Shown here piece after piece: positions 1 through 5,424 of a stretch of DNA of 5,424 nt; the stretch's first letter is position 1, and each line of letters opens with the position of its first letter. The notes under the pieces were generated by a model that made no database searches, was not told the origin of the DNA, and was given only the letters and a program-made list of their open reading frames with translations. The translations under genes were made by a program, and so were the position numbers. Origin of the DNA: Burkholderiales bacterium (GTDB lineage: Bacteria > Pseudomonadota > Gammaproteobacteria > Burkholderiales > Burkholderiaceae_C); contig JAGWTL010000214.1 of NCBI GenBank assembly GCA_028869035.1, positions 1-5,424 on the forward strand, in the 5' to 3' direction.

Positions 1-377
1 GCCATTCGGACGCCGACGCGCTGTTGCATGCCATCACCGATGCGCTCTTCGGTGCGGCCGGCCTGGGCGACATCGGTCGCCATTTTCCCGACACCGAGGC
101 CAAGTTCAAGGGCGCCGATTCGGGTGTGCTGCTGGCCGAGGCTGCGGCGCGTGTGCGGGCCCAGGGTTGGCAGATCGGCAACGTGGACAGCACCATCATC
201 GCCCAGGCGCCCAAGATGGCGCCGCACATCCCGGCCATGCGCGAGCGCATCGCGGTCCTGCTGGGCCTGACGCCGGAGCAGGTCAACGTCAAGGCCAAGA
301 CAGCGGAAAAGATGGGGCCCGTGGGTCAGGGTCTGAGCATCGAGGCGCGCGCGGTGGCCTTGCTGTACCAGGCATGA
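1..377 (+). CDS. ispF: 2-C-methyl-D-erythritol 2,4-cyclodiphosphate synthase, 5'-truncated by the window edge
   Basis: IspF converts CDP-methylerythritol 2-phosphate to the cyclic diphosphate MEcPP, releasing CMP, in the cytoplasmic MEP pathway to isoprenoids; it is a zinc-dependent homotrimer. The reading frame is open from the left edge, and codons from base 3 give [15 protein letters not shown], matching the family motif with H34, S35, metal ligand H42 and D46 in E. coli numbering. It continues with the D56-I-G58 turn ([12 protein letters not shown]), FKGADS, the nucleotide-binding AQAPKM loop and [10 protein letters not shown] near the end. About 33 N-terminal residues are missing, including the D-x-H metal ligands near residues 8-10, so the start and ribosome binding site lie outside the window. 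The usual Phe after the TxEKxG segment is Pro here. The TGA stop is at 375-377. In many proteobacteria ispD precedes ispF, but that cannot be seen here. The gene converges on the envZ-type gene. Confidence 0.97.
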   Translation, partial: HSDADALLHAITDALFGAAGLGDIGRHFPDTEAKFKGADSGVLLAEAAARVRAQGWQIGNVDSTIIAQAPKMAPHIPAMRERIAVLLGLTPEQVNVKAKTAEKMGPVGQGLSIEARAVALLYQA

Positions 378-398
378 CGCCCGCTGCGCGGGCGTCAT
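374..398. terminator. Perfect hairpin between convergent ispF and envZ, possible bidirectional terminator
   Basis: Bases 374-384 (ATGACGCCCGC) and 388-398 (GCGGGCGTCAT) are exact reverse complements around a 3-base loop TGC, giving an 11-bp, GC-rich stem. The stem begins inside the last codons of ispF and includes its TGA stop. It is the only strong inverted repeat in the 42-bp gap between the two convergent stop codons, which is where a shared terminator is expected. No T-run follows on either strand, so it is not a textbook intrinsic terminator. It may work with Rho, or may protect the 3' ends of both transcripts. Confidence 0.55.
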
Positions 399-419
399 CA
401 AGGCAACGCAGCGGCGAGG

Positions 420-1889
420 TCAGCGCGCCTGCTGCAGCTGGATGCGGATGGTGAAGCCGCCCGTGCTGCTGTTGCCCAGGCCGAACTTGCCCCCCATGCG
501 ACGCACTGTCTTGTCCACGATGGATAGGCCCAGGCCGGCCCCGGTGGCCGCGGTGCGCGCTTCGTCACCGCGGTAGAAGGGTTTGGTCAGGTTGGGCAGG
601 TGCTCGGGCGCCACGCCGGGGCCGTGGTCGCGCACCCGGATCTGCACCCACTGGTCGCGCGCGCGCGTGGTGATGTCCACGGTGGTGACGCCGCTTTCCG
701 GGTCCTTGCCGTAACGGCGCGAGTTTTCCACCAGGTTGGAGATCACGCGGCCGAGCTCCACGGTATCGGCCAGCACCGTGACGCTGTCCTGCAGGTCCAG
801 GTTGAACAGCATGTCGGGGCGGTCCTTGAAGGCGAACAGGCTGGCGCGGATGACTTCGTTGAGATTGACCGGGGCCAGGCGTACGTGGTCGGGACGTGCG
901 TAGTCGAGGAATTTGTCGATGATGGCGTCGAGCTGCTCCAGGTCGGCCACCATGTGGGCCTGGGCGTCCGGGTCGTTGACGCTCATCTCGGTTTCCAGGC
1001 GCAGGCGTGAGAGTGGCGTGCGCAGGTCGTGTGAGATGCCGGCCAGCATGACGGCGCGGTCCTGTTCGATCTTGGCCAGGCGCTGGGCCATGCGGTTGAA
1101 GCCGATGTTGACCTGGCGGATCTCGGTGGTGGGCACGCGCTCGTTGAGGCGGCTCGCGGCGAAGTCGCCCTCGCGGATGCGGCTGGCGGCGAAGGACAGT
1201 TGCTTGAGCGGGCGGTTGATCAGGCGCGCGATGATGGCCGCGCCGGCCAGCGAAAGCAGGGCGCCGGTGCTCAGCCAGATCAGCCAGGTCTTGCTGGCGG
1301 TCTGGTTGAAGCGCGAGCGGTCGGTCTGCAGCCAGTAGTTGTCGCGGTCGATCACGAAGCCCACCCACAGGCCGGGCTTGCCGTTGACGCTGTTGGCCAC
1401 CACGGTGCCCGGGCCCAGGCGGGCCGTGAGCTCCTGGTTGATGCGTCGGTTCACGCTGTCGGTGTCGAAGGGCTCGAAACGGTCACTCGGCTCGCGCGGC
1501 AGCACGCGTACGCCTTCCTTCTCGGTCATGGTCTTGATCAGCGAGACGCGCATGATGGCGTCGGAGTGCACCAGGGCGGCGCGGCTGAGGTTGACCAGGG
1601 AGGCGATCTGCTGCGCGGTCTGGATGGCGCGCGGCTCGAACTCCAGCGCACGCAAGGTCTGCAGCCAGGCCAGAATGCTGCCGAACAGCAGCAGGGCCAG
1701 CAGGAAGAAAGTGCGCCAGAACAGGCTCAGACCGGTGGGGTCGCGCACCTCGCCGTCGAGTTCGGCCGGGGTGGTTTCCTGCGGGCTGCTGCTGCCGTGC
1801 TGTTCCTCGGTCAGTCCGGACTGCCAGCGCGACGGATCCAGCAGCGAGGGGCGCAGCGGGGTGGATGAGCGATGCCTGCGAAAGATCAA
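420..1889 (-). CDS. envZ: EnvZ-type membrane sensor histidine kinase
   Basis: This 489-residue inner-membrane histidine kinase should autophosphorylate on His and pass the phosphate to the adjacent OmpR. Domains in order are a hydrophilic N-terminal stretch (1-56), TM1 (about 59-78), a periplasmic sensor region (79-200), TM2 (201-222) and HAMP (about 223-274). The dimerisation/H-box GISHDLRTPL follows with phospho-acceptor H287. The ATPase domain has an N-box around N389 (NLVENSRRYG), G1 box DHGPGV (421-426), F-box KPFYRGD (436-442) and G2 box GAGLGLSIV (450-458). The H-box and KPFYRGDEART segments are very close to E. coli EnvZ, supporting the assignment over other kinases. All catalytic motifs are present. 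The proposed start is a TTG overlapping the ompR stop; no in-frame ATG occurs before about residue 113, well past TM1. A GTG at residue 48 would remove most of the N-terminal extension and keep TM1. The signal sensed is not evident. Confidence 0.95.
   Translation of the reverse strand: MIFRRHRSSTPLRPSLLDPSRWQSGLTEEQHGSSSPQETTPAELDGEVRDPTGLSLFWRTFFLLALLLFGSILAWLQTLRALEFEPRAIQTAQQIASLVNLSRAALVHSDAIMRVSLIKTMTEKEGVRVLPREPSDRFEPFDTDSVNRRINQELTARLGPGTVVANSVNGKPGLWVGFVIDRDNYWLQTDRSRFNQTASKTWLIWLSTGALLSLAGAAIIARLINRPLKQLSFAASRIREGDFAASRLNERVPTTEIRQVNIGFNRMAQRLAKIEQDRAVMLAGISHDLRTPLSRLRLETEMSVNDPDAQAHMVADLEQLDAIIDKFLDYARPDHVRLAPVNLNEVIRASLFAFKDRPDMLFNLDLQDSVTVLADTVELGRVISNLVENSRRYGKDPESGVTTVDITTRARDQWVQIRVRDHGPGVAPEHLPNLTKPFYRGDEARTAATGAGLGLSIVDKTVRRMGGKFGLGNSSTGGFTIRIQLQQAR
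1886..1889 (-). other. TTGA stop/start overlap coupling ompR and envZ
   Basis: Read on the minus strand, bases 1889-1886 are TTGA. The ompR stop TGA (1888-1886) shares two bases with a TTG start for the kinase (1889-1887). This geometry is typical of translational coupling by terminating ribosomes. The preceding GGTGCAGG is only a weak Shine-Dalgarno match, so independent initiation would be poor. The start is inferred from the lack of an upstream alternative; the GTG at kinase residue 48 is the main competitor. Confidence 0.6.
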
Positions 1890-2617
1890 CCTGCACCGTC
1901 CGGTACGAAGACGTAGCCCACGCCCCAGACCGTCTGGATGTAACGCGGTGCGGCCGGATCGACCTCGATGAGCTTGCGCAGGCGCGAAACCTGCACGTCC
2001 AGGCTGCGGTCGAAGGGCTCAAACTCGCGGCCGCGCGCCTGCTGGGCCAGCTTCTCGCGCGACATGGGCTGGCGCGGGTGGCGCACCAGGGCCTTGAGCA
2101 TGGCGAATTCACCGGTGGTCAGGGGCAGCTCTTCGCCGTCCTTGCGCAGGGTGCGCGCGCCCATGTCGAAGGTGTAGGGGCCGAAGCTCACCACTTCCTG
2201 TTCGCTCGACGGGGCGCCAGGGGCTTCTTGCGCCGGGCGGCGGCGCAGCACGGCGTTGATGCGCGCGAGCAGTTCGCGCGGGTTGAAGGGCTTGCCCAGG
2301 TAGTCGTCGGCGCCGACTTCCAGGCCCACGATACGGTCCACGTCCTCGACCTTGGCCGTCAGCATGATGATGGGCGTCCTGTCGTTGGCCGCGCGCAGGC
2401 GCCGGCAGATGGACAGGCCGTCCTCACCGGGCATCATGAGGTCGAGCACGATGAGGTCGACCGTCTCGCGCAGCAGGATGCGCGTGAGGGACTTGCCGTC
2501 TTCGGCCTGGAAGACCTCGAAGCCCTCCTGCGTCAGGTAGCGGCGCAGCAGATCGCGGATGCGCGCGTCGTCATCGACCACCAGGATCTTGTCGGTGCGG
2601 CTTGAAATGGACGTCAT
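1886..2617 (-). CDS. ompR: OmpR-family response regulator
   Basis: This 243-residue cytoplasmic DNA-binding response regulator is the expected partner of the EnvZ-type kinase immediately downstream. The receiver domain (about 10-125) shows the acidic pocket D15-D16-D17, phospho-acceptor D59 in VLDLMMPGEDG, switch T87 (MLTAK) and K109 in GKPFNPREL. After a short linker, a winged-helix DNA-binding domain (about 143-240) contains TTGEFAMLKAL, SREKLAQQARGREFEPFDRS and the recognition-helix segment VQVSRLRKLIE, and ends with VWGVGYVFVPDG. The REFEPFDRS and VWGVGYVFVPDG segments are characteristic of OmpR itself rather than PhoB or other relatives. Length is normal for the family. The ATG at 2617-2615 is preceded only by a weak GAG about 9 bases upstream. 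It is the first gene of the ompR-envZ operon and is divergent from the SIMPL gene. OmpR regulators typically control porins and other envelope genes; the regulon here is unknown. Confidence 0.96.
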   Translation of the reverse strand: MTSISSRTDKILVVDDDARIRDLLRRYLTQEGFEVFQAEDGKSLTRILLRETVDLIVLDLMMPGEDGLSICRRLRAANDRTPIIMLTAKVEDVDRIVGLEVGADDYLGKPFNPRELLARINAVLRRRPAQEAPGAPSSEQEVVSFGPYTFDMGARTLRKDGEELPLTTGEFAMLKALVRHPRQPMSREKLAQQARGREFEPFDRSLDVQVSRLRKLIEVDPAAPRYIQTVWGVGYVFVPDGAG

Positions 2618-2659
2618 GTTCTATGCTCGGCCTTGGACGGTGTACAGCCTGCGGATTCT

Positions 2660-2675
2660 GCCGGTCGCAACCGGC
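2660..2675. repeat. Small inverted repeat in the ompR upstream region
   Basis: GCCGGT (2660-2665) and ACCGGC (2670-2675) are exact reverse complements around a CGCA loop. It lies about 43 bases upstream of the ompR start codon, so it could form a hairpin in an ompR 5' leader or be a binding site. In DNA this GC-rich a 6-bp stem can arise by chance, so a function is only a possibility. Confidence 0.3.
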
Positions 2676-2699
2676 CCTCAGCCTCCTGCAGGCCTGACT

Positions 2700-2718
2700 T
2701 TGACATACTGTTACAAAT
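2700..2718. promoter_or_regulatory. Putative OmpR-family regulator binding box
   Basis: TTGACATACTGTTACAAAT has two ACA cores (2703-2705 and 2713-2715) exactly 10 bp apart, one DNA turn, as expected for tandem binding of an OmpR-type winged-helix dimer. Compared by eye with published E. coli sites as I remember them, it matches the ompC C1 OmpR box at 13 of 19 positions. Bases 2702-2715 match 10 of 12 defined positions of the RstA box TACATNTNGTTACA. The box lies 83-101 bp upstream of the ompR start and 61-79 bp upstream of the SIMPL start, so it could serve autoregulation, control of the SIMPL gene, or both. It is inferred from similarity only. Confidence 0.45.
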
Positions 2719-2729
2719 CTCGGCCCAAT
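2700..2729 (+). promoter_or_regulatory. Candidate promoter for the SIMPL gene (perfect -35, weak -10)
   Basis: TTGACA at 2700-2705 is a perfect sigma-70 -35 hexamer. The best -10 at acceptable spacing is CCCAAT (2724-2729, 18-bp spacer), which matches TATAAT at only three positions. A strong -35 with a poor -10 that overlaps a putative OmpR-type box would suit a regulated promoter. The -35 match may instead be a by-product of the regulator motif. If correct, the leader would be roughly 40-45 bases. Confidence 0.28.
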
Positions 2730-2766
2730 GCGCAAGTACGTCACCGCAAGAATGCCCGGTAGCCTC

Positions 2767-2771
2767 AGGAG
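2767..2771 (+). promoter_or_regulatory. Ribosome binding site that sets the SIMPL gene start
   Basis: AGGAG at 2767-2771 lies 7 bases before the ATG at 2779. This is ideal spacing and selects that ATG over the in-frame ATG at 2728, which has no such sequence and would place an unlikely charged stretch ahead of the signal peptide. Confidence 0.85.
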
Positions 2772-2778
2772 TCGCGCC

Positions 2779-3495
2779 ATGAAAATCTTTTTTCCTTCCG
2801 GCCCCGTTCTGTTGCTGACCACCGGCCTGTGGGCCACGCCTGTGGCCCAGGCCCAGCTGGGGCCGATCCCGCGTGATGTCGTTCAGTTCACGGCCACGGC
2901 CACGCTGGAGGCGCGCCAGGACCAGCTCAGCGTGACGCTGCGCGCCATGCGTGAAGGCAGCGACCCCACTTTGGTGCAGCAACAGCTCAAGGCCGTGCTG
3001 GACGCAGCCCTGGCCGAGGCCCGCCCCGCCGTCCAGCCCGGGGCACTGGAGGTGCGCAGCGGCCATTTCGGCCTTTACCCCCGCAGCAGCCGTGACGGCC
3101 GCATCAGCGCCTGGCAGGGGACGGCCGAACTGGTGTTGTCCGGCAACGATCTGGAACGCATTGCGGCCCTGGCGGGCCGCATCCAGGGCATGGCGGTGGC
3201 GCAGACGGTCTTCGGCCTGCGCCGCGAGCAGCGCGAGCGCCTGGAGCAGCAGGCCCAGGCCCAGGCCATCGAGCGTTTCCGGGCCCGGGCCGGCGAGATC
3301 GCGCGCGGTTTCGGCTTCAGCAGCTACAGCCTGCGCGAGATCAACATCAACAGCCAGGAGCTGGGTGGGCAGATCCGTCCGCGTTTCATGGCGACAGAGG
3401 CGAAGGCCAGCATGGCTTCCGACGCGCCACTGCCGGTCGAGGCCGGCCAGGCCCAGGTGCAGGTCACCGTCAGCGGGACGGTGCAGCTCAAGTAG
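2779..3495 (+). CDS. Exported SIMPL domain (DUF541) protein, predicted periplasmic
   Basis: This 238-residue protein begins with a Sec-type signal peptide: MKIFF, a hydrophobic core around residues 9-18, then a signal peptidase I site AQA before Gln26. There is no lipobox Cys and no second membrane segment, so the mature protein should be soluble in the periplasm. Residues from about 32 resemble the SIMPL/DUF541 family: an early strand segment (DVVQFTATATLEARQDQ), a central helix-rich part with many Gln, Arg and Ala (AQAQAIERFRARAGEIARGFGF), a segment like YSLREININSQ, and a final strand VQVTVSGTVQLK. Family members include E. coli YggE, linked to oxidative stress; the biochemical activity is unknown. 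It is transcribed away from ompR and is followed after 69 bp by the kinase gene in the same direction. An envelope role fits its neighbours but is inference. Family assignment is by pattern and rests partly on the ending. Confidence 0.85.
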   Translation: MKIFFPSGPVLLLTTGLWATPVAQAQLGPIPRDVVQFTATATLEARQDQLSVTLRAMREGSDPTLVQQQLKAVLDAALAEARPAVQPGALEVRSGHFGLYPRSSRDGRISAWQGTAELVLSGNDLERIAALAGRIQGMAVAQTVFGLRREQRERLEQQAQAQAIERFRARAGEIARGFGFSSYSLREININSQELGGQIRPRFMATEAKASMASDAPLPVEAGQAQVQVTVSGTVQLK

Positions 3496-3505
3496 CGCCC
3501 CTGGC

Positions 3506-3539
3506 GCCGGAACGCCTTTGTGGCGGCTGGCGTGCCGGC
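3506..3539 (+). terminator. Hairpin between the SIMPL and kinase genes, possible terminator or attenuator
   Basis: GCCGGaACGCC (3506-3516) pairs with GGCGTgCCGGC (3529-3539), giving ten base pairs interrupted by one A-G mismatch around a 12-base loop. An alternative fold pairs CGCC 3513-3516 with GGCG 3522-3525. It begins 11 bases after the SIMPL stop codon, a usual place for a terminator, but no T-run follows. It may be Rho-linked, partial, or only a processing stem between two co-transcribed genes. Confidence 0.4.
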
Positions 3540-3555
3540 ATGACTCGTCTACACT
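3527..3555 (+). promoter_or_regulatory. Weak candidate promoter just ahead of the kinase gene
   Basis: TACACT (3550-3555) matches the TATAAT -10 hexamer at four of six positions. A poor -35 (CTGGCG, 3527-3532) lies 17 bp upstream and overlaps the hairpin. Transcription would begin near 3561-3563, leaving only two to four bases before the ATG at 3565. That would agree with the absence of a Shine-Dalgarno there, but the hexamers are weak and the call is tentative. Confidence 0.25.
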
Positions 3556-3564
3556 GCTGATGAC

Positions 3565-5424
3565 ATGCCGCCCCTCCCTACTCTCCAGAACAACCGGCGA
3601 TCCGCCGCGGCGCTGCCCGAGCCCAAGGTGGGCGACAGCATCGGGCGCTTCAATCTGCGGCGCATGATCGGACGGGGCGGACAGGCCACGGTCTGGCTGG
3701 CCTTCGACCCCCGGCTGGAACGTGAGGTGGCCCTCAAGCTGCTGCGGCCCGAGCAGGGTGCCGATGCCGCGCTGGTGAACCAGTGGCTGCAGGAGGCGCG
3801 CAGCGTCAGCCGCCTGAACCACCCCAACATCATTCCGGTCTTCGAAGCCGATGTGCAGGAGCAGCAGCCCTACCTGGTCTTCGAGTACGTGCCCGGCCAG
3901 ACCCTGGCGGCCATCCTGCACCAGCGCGGGGCGCTGCCGCCGGCCCAGGCGGTGGGCCTGATGGTCGACGTGCTGGAGGCGCTGGCGGCTGCGCATGCGG
4001 CCGGCATCGTGCACCGAGACCTCAAGCCCTCCAATGTGCTGGTGGACGCCGGCGGCCGGGCGCGCGTGATGGACTTCGGCATTGCCGTGCGCGTGCAGGA
4101 AAGCGGCTCTGCGGGAGCCGGGGCCGGCGCGCGGGCGCAGACGGGTGGCACCCCGGGGTATATGTCGCCGGAGGCCGCCACCGGCGCACCGCCCACGCCG
4201 GCCATGGATCTTTTTTCCGCCGCCGTGGTCCTGGTCGAGGCGCTCAGCGGGCGGCGCCTGATCGACGAGCGCGACCCCTGGCGCGCCATGCAGCGCGTGG
4301 CGCTGGAGGACCTGCAACTGCCGGCGGATCTGGGCAGCGAGGCTGACGACACCTTGCGCGCCATGCTGCTGCGTGGTCTGATGCGCGACCCGCGCCAGCG
4401 CCACCCCTCGGCCCAGGTGTTCCGTGATGAACTGAAGAAGTGGCTGCGGCCGGTGACGACGCCCCTGACCGATCCTGGCAGGGACAGCCACAACGGGACG
4501 GTGGAGTTCCTGTTGCGGCGCATGCGCCACAAGAGCGATTTCCCGGCCATGTCGGGCTCCATCGTACGCATCCAGAGCATTTCCAGCTCGGACCGCGAGA
4601 GCGTGGCCACCCTGACCAACGAAATCCTCAAGGACGTGGCCCTGACCAACAAGCTGCTGCGCCTGGTCAACACCGCGCAGTACGCACGGGGCGGGCCCAT
4701 CAGCACGGTGTCGCGTGCGGTCACGCTGGTGGGCTTCAACGGCATCCGCAACATGGCGCTCAGCCTGGTGCTGCTGGAGCACATGCAGGACAAGGCGCAC
4801 GCCAACCTGCTGAAAGACGAGTTCCTGCGCTCGCTCATGGCCGGCTCCATCGCGGCCGAGCTCAGTCCCGTGCGCACCGAAGGTGAAGAGGCCTTTCTGG
4901 GTGCCATGTTCCAGAACCTGGGCCGCCTGCTGACGGAGTACTACTTCCCCGAGGAGGCGCGTGCCATCCGAGCCCTCATGGCCGGCAAGGAGCCGGTGAG
5001 CGAGGCCCAGGCCGCCACGACGGTGCTGGGCATCAGCTACGAGCTCCTCGGCGTGGGCATCAGCAAGGCCTGGAACCTGCCCGACAACATCCAGCAGTGC
5101 ATCCGCAAGCCCGGCGGCAATCCGCCCTCGAGTCCGCCCCGGGAAGCCGTGGACCGCATGCGCTGGATCGCGCTGGCGTCCAATGAGATGGCCGATGTCC
5201 TGCTGCACAGCGACCCGAAGCAGGCTACGGCCAAGGTCACGCAGGTCGGCCAGCGTTACGCGCGCAGCATCGGTGTGGACAGCAAGGGTCTGGAGGGGGC
5301 GGCCACGCGGGCGCGCGAGCGCCTGGTGGAGCTGGCGCGCGCCATCGACTTCAAGGTGGCGCCCGGCTCGGGTGCGGCGCGCCTGTTGACCGCGCCGGCG
5401 GACACCCACAAGACGGTGGTGCTG
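3565..5424 (+). CDS. Serine/threonine protein kinase fused to an HDOD domain, 3' end outside the window
   Basis: At least 620 residues; the frame is open to the right edge. The kinase domain (about 30-293) has all key residues: Gly loop GRGGQATVW (36-44), K58 in VALK, probable helix-C E77, HRDLKPSN with catalytic D152, K154 and N157, DFG at 170-172, GTPGYMSPE (195-203), subdomain IX D215 and R279. It should therefore be an active Hanks-type kinase. The activation loop holds a Gly/Ala-rich stretch (181-189) with S180, S182, T193 and T196 nearby. A short linker leads to an HDOD domain (about 314-510) with DVALTNKLLRLVNTAQY, ISTVSRAVTLVGFNGIRNMAL and GAMFQNLGRLL; Q450-N451 occupy the HD position, so phosphohydrolase activity is unlikely. 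A helical tail (530-600) follows. No membrane segment or PASTA repeat is seen, so it is likely cytoplasmic. The start is the first ATG after an in-frame TGA (3541) and lacks a clear Shine-Dalgarno; GTG at 3628 is an alternative. Targets are unknown. Confidence 0.93.
   Translation, partial: MPPLPTLQNNRRSAAALPEPKVGDSIGRFNLRRMIGRGGQATVWLAFDPRLEREVALKLLRPEQGADAALVNQWLQEARSVSRLNHPNIIPVFEADVQEQQPYLVFEYVPGQTLAAILHQRGALPPAQAVGLMVDVLEALAAAHAAGIVHRDLKPSNVLVDAGGRARVMDFGIAVRVQESGSAGAGAGARAQTGGTPGYMSPEAATGAPPTPAMDLFSAAVVLVEALSGRRLIDERDPWRAMQRVALEDLQLPADLGSEADDTLRAMLLRGLMRDPRQRHPSAQVFRDELKKWLRPVTTPLTDPGRDSHNGTVEFLLRRMRHKSDFPAMSGSIVRIQSISSSDRESVATLTNEILKDVALTNKLLRLVNTAQYARGGPISTVSRAVTLVGFNGIRNMALSLVLLEHMQDKAHANLLKDEFLRSLMAGSIAAELSPVRTEGEEAFLGAMFQNLGRLLTEYYFPEEARAIRALMAGKEPVSEAQAATTVLGISYELLGVGISKAWNLPDNIQQCIRKPGGNPPSSPPREAVDRMRWIALASNEMADVLLHSDPKQATAKVTQVGQRYARSIGVDSKGLEGAATRARERLVELARAIDFKVAPGSGAARLLTAPADTHKTVVL

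Larger units (their letters stand above)
2618..2778. promoter_or_regulatory. Divergent intergenic region between ompR and the SIMPL gene
   Basis: This 161-bp stretch lies between two gene starts that point away from each other, so it must hold the promoter for ompR-envZ on the minus strand and probably one for the SIMPL gene on the plus strand. Visible contents are a small hairpin (2660-2675), a short AT-rich island with TTGACA and an OmpR-like tandem motif (about 2697-2720), and a Shine-Dalgarno for the SIMPL gene (2767-2771). The island stands out against the surrounding high-GC DNA. I could not identify a convincing promoter for ompR. An ATG at 2728 opens the same frame as the SIMPL gene but lacks a ribosome binding site. 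Confidence 0.75.

Noticed and set aside
1200..1868. A 222-codon plus-strand frame, and others at 600-1010 and 1339-1971, opposite envZ
   Set aside because: They are shadows of the histidine kinase gene, with compositionally biased translations and no plausible ribosome binding sites or domains.
1865..2605. A 246-codon plus-strand frame opposite ompR
   Set aside because: It is the complement of a well-defined response regulator gene, and its translation has no family motifs.
2618..2680. Possible ompR promoter on the minus strand (TTGCGA with TGTACA 18 bp downstream)
   Set aside because: Both hexamers match consensus poorly and the -35 falls in the small hairpin, so it is no better than chance in this composition.
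2685..2692. Palindrome CCTGCAGG
   Set aside because: It is a single 8-bp palindrome in GC-rich DNA with no second copy or associated element, so it is probably coincidental.
2728..2778. An upstream ATG that would extend the SIMPL protein by 17 residues
   Set aside because: It has no ribosome binding site and would bury the signal peptide behind a charged stretch. The ATG at 2779 has AGGAG at ideal spacing and gives a normal signal peptide.
3783..4346. A 187-codon plus-strand frame inside the kinase domain
   Set aside because: It is out of frame with the kinase motifs (HRDLKPSN, DFG), and its product is a Gly/Ala/Arg-rich low-complexity string.
2614..5409. A 931-codon open frame on the minus strand, opposite the SIMPL and kinase genes
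   Set aside because: It is antisense to two genes with clear family motifs. Its translation is low-complexity, rich in Arg, His, Gln, Gly and Ala, shows no recognisable domain, and would overlap the ompR start. Long antisense frames are common in high-GC coding DNA.

Overview
The window is high-GC, tightly packed chromosomal DNA. The protein sequences and the strong G/C preference at third codon positions suggest a betaproteobacterium of the order Burkholderiales, perhaps the Comamonadaceae; this placement is inferred from sequence style alone. I see no mobile elements, tRNA or rRNA genes, or CRISPR arrays.

Layout. Bases 1-377 (+) hold the 3' three quarters of ispF, an isoprenoid (MEP pathway) gene. 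It converges on a two-component operon read on the minus strand: ompR (2617-1886), then its envZ-type sensor kinase (1889-420). The two genes overlap at a TTGA stop/start. The short gap between ispF and envZ holds a perfect 11-bp hairpin that includes the ispF stop codon. A 161-bp intergenic region (2618-2778) separates ompR from a plus-strand gene for an exported SIMPL (DUF541) protein (2779-3495). This region carries a perfect TTGACA within a motif that resembles the binding boxes of OmpR-type regulators. After a 69-bp gap with another hairpin comes a large plus-strand gene from 3565 that runs off the right edge. It encodes an apparently complete Ser/Thr protein kinase domain fused to an HDOD domain.

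How the genes may work together. EnvZ/OmpR is a complete envelope-sensing phosphorelay by motif content. The divergent SIMPL protein is predicted to be periplasmic, so it is a plausible OmpR target, and the putative OmpR-type box between the two genes supports that idea. The kinase-HDOD protein is a second, cytoplasmic signalling protein in the same direction as the SIMPL gene. Whether it is co-transcribed with that gene or has its own promoter cannot be settled here. ispF is most likely only a neighbour.

The most notable items are the kinase-HDOD fusion, whose HDOD part has Gln-Asn where HD-type hydrolases have the His-Asp pair, and the putative OmpR-type box in the divergent promoter region.
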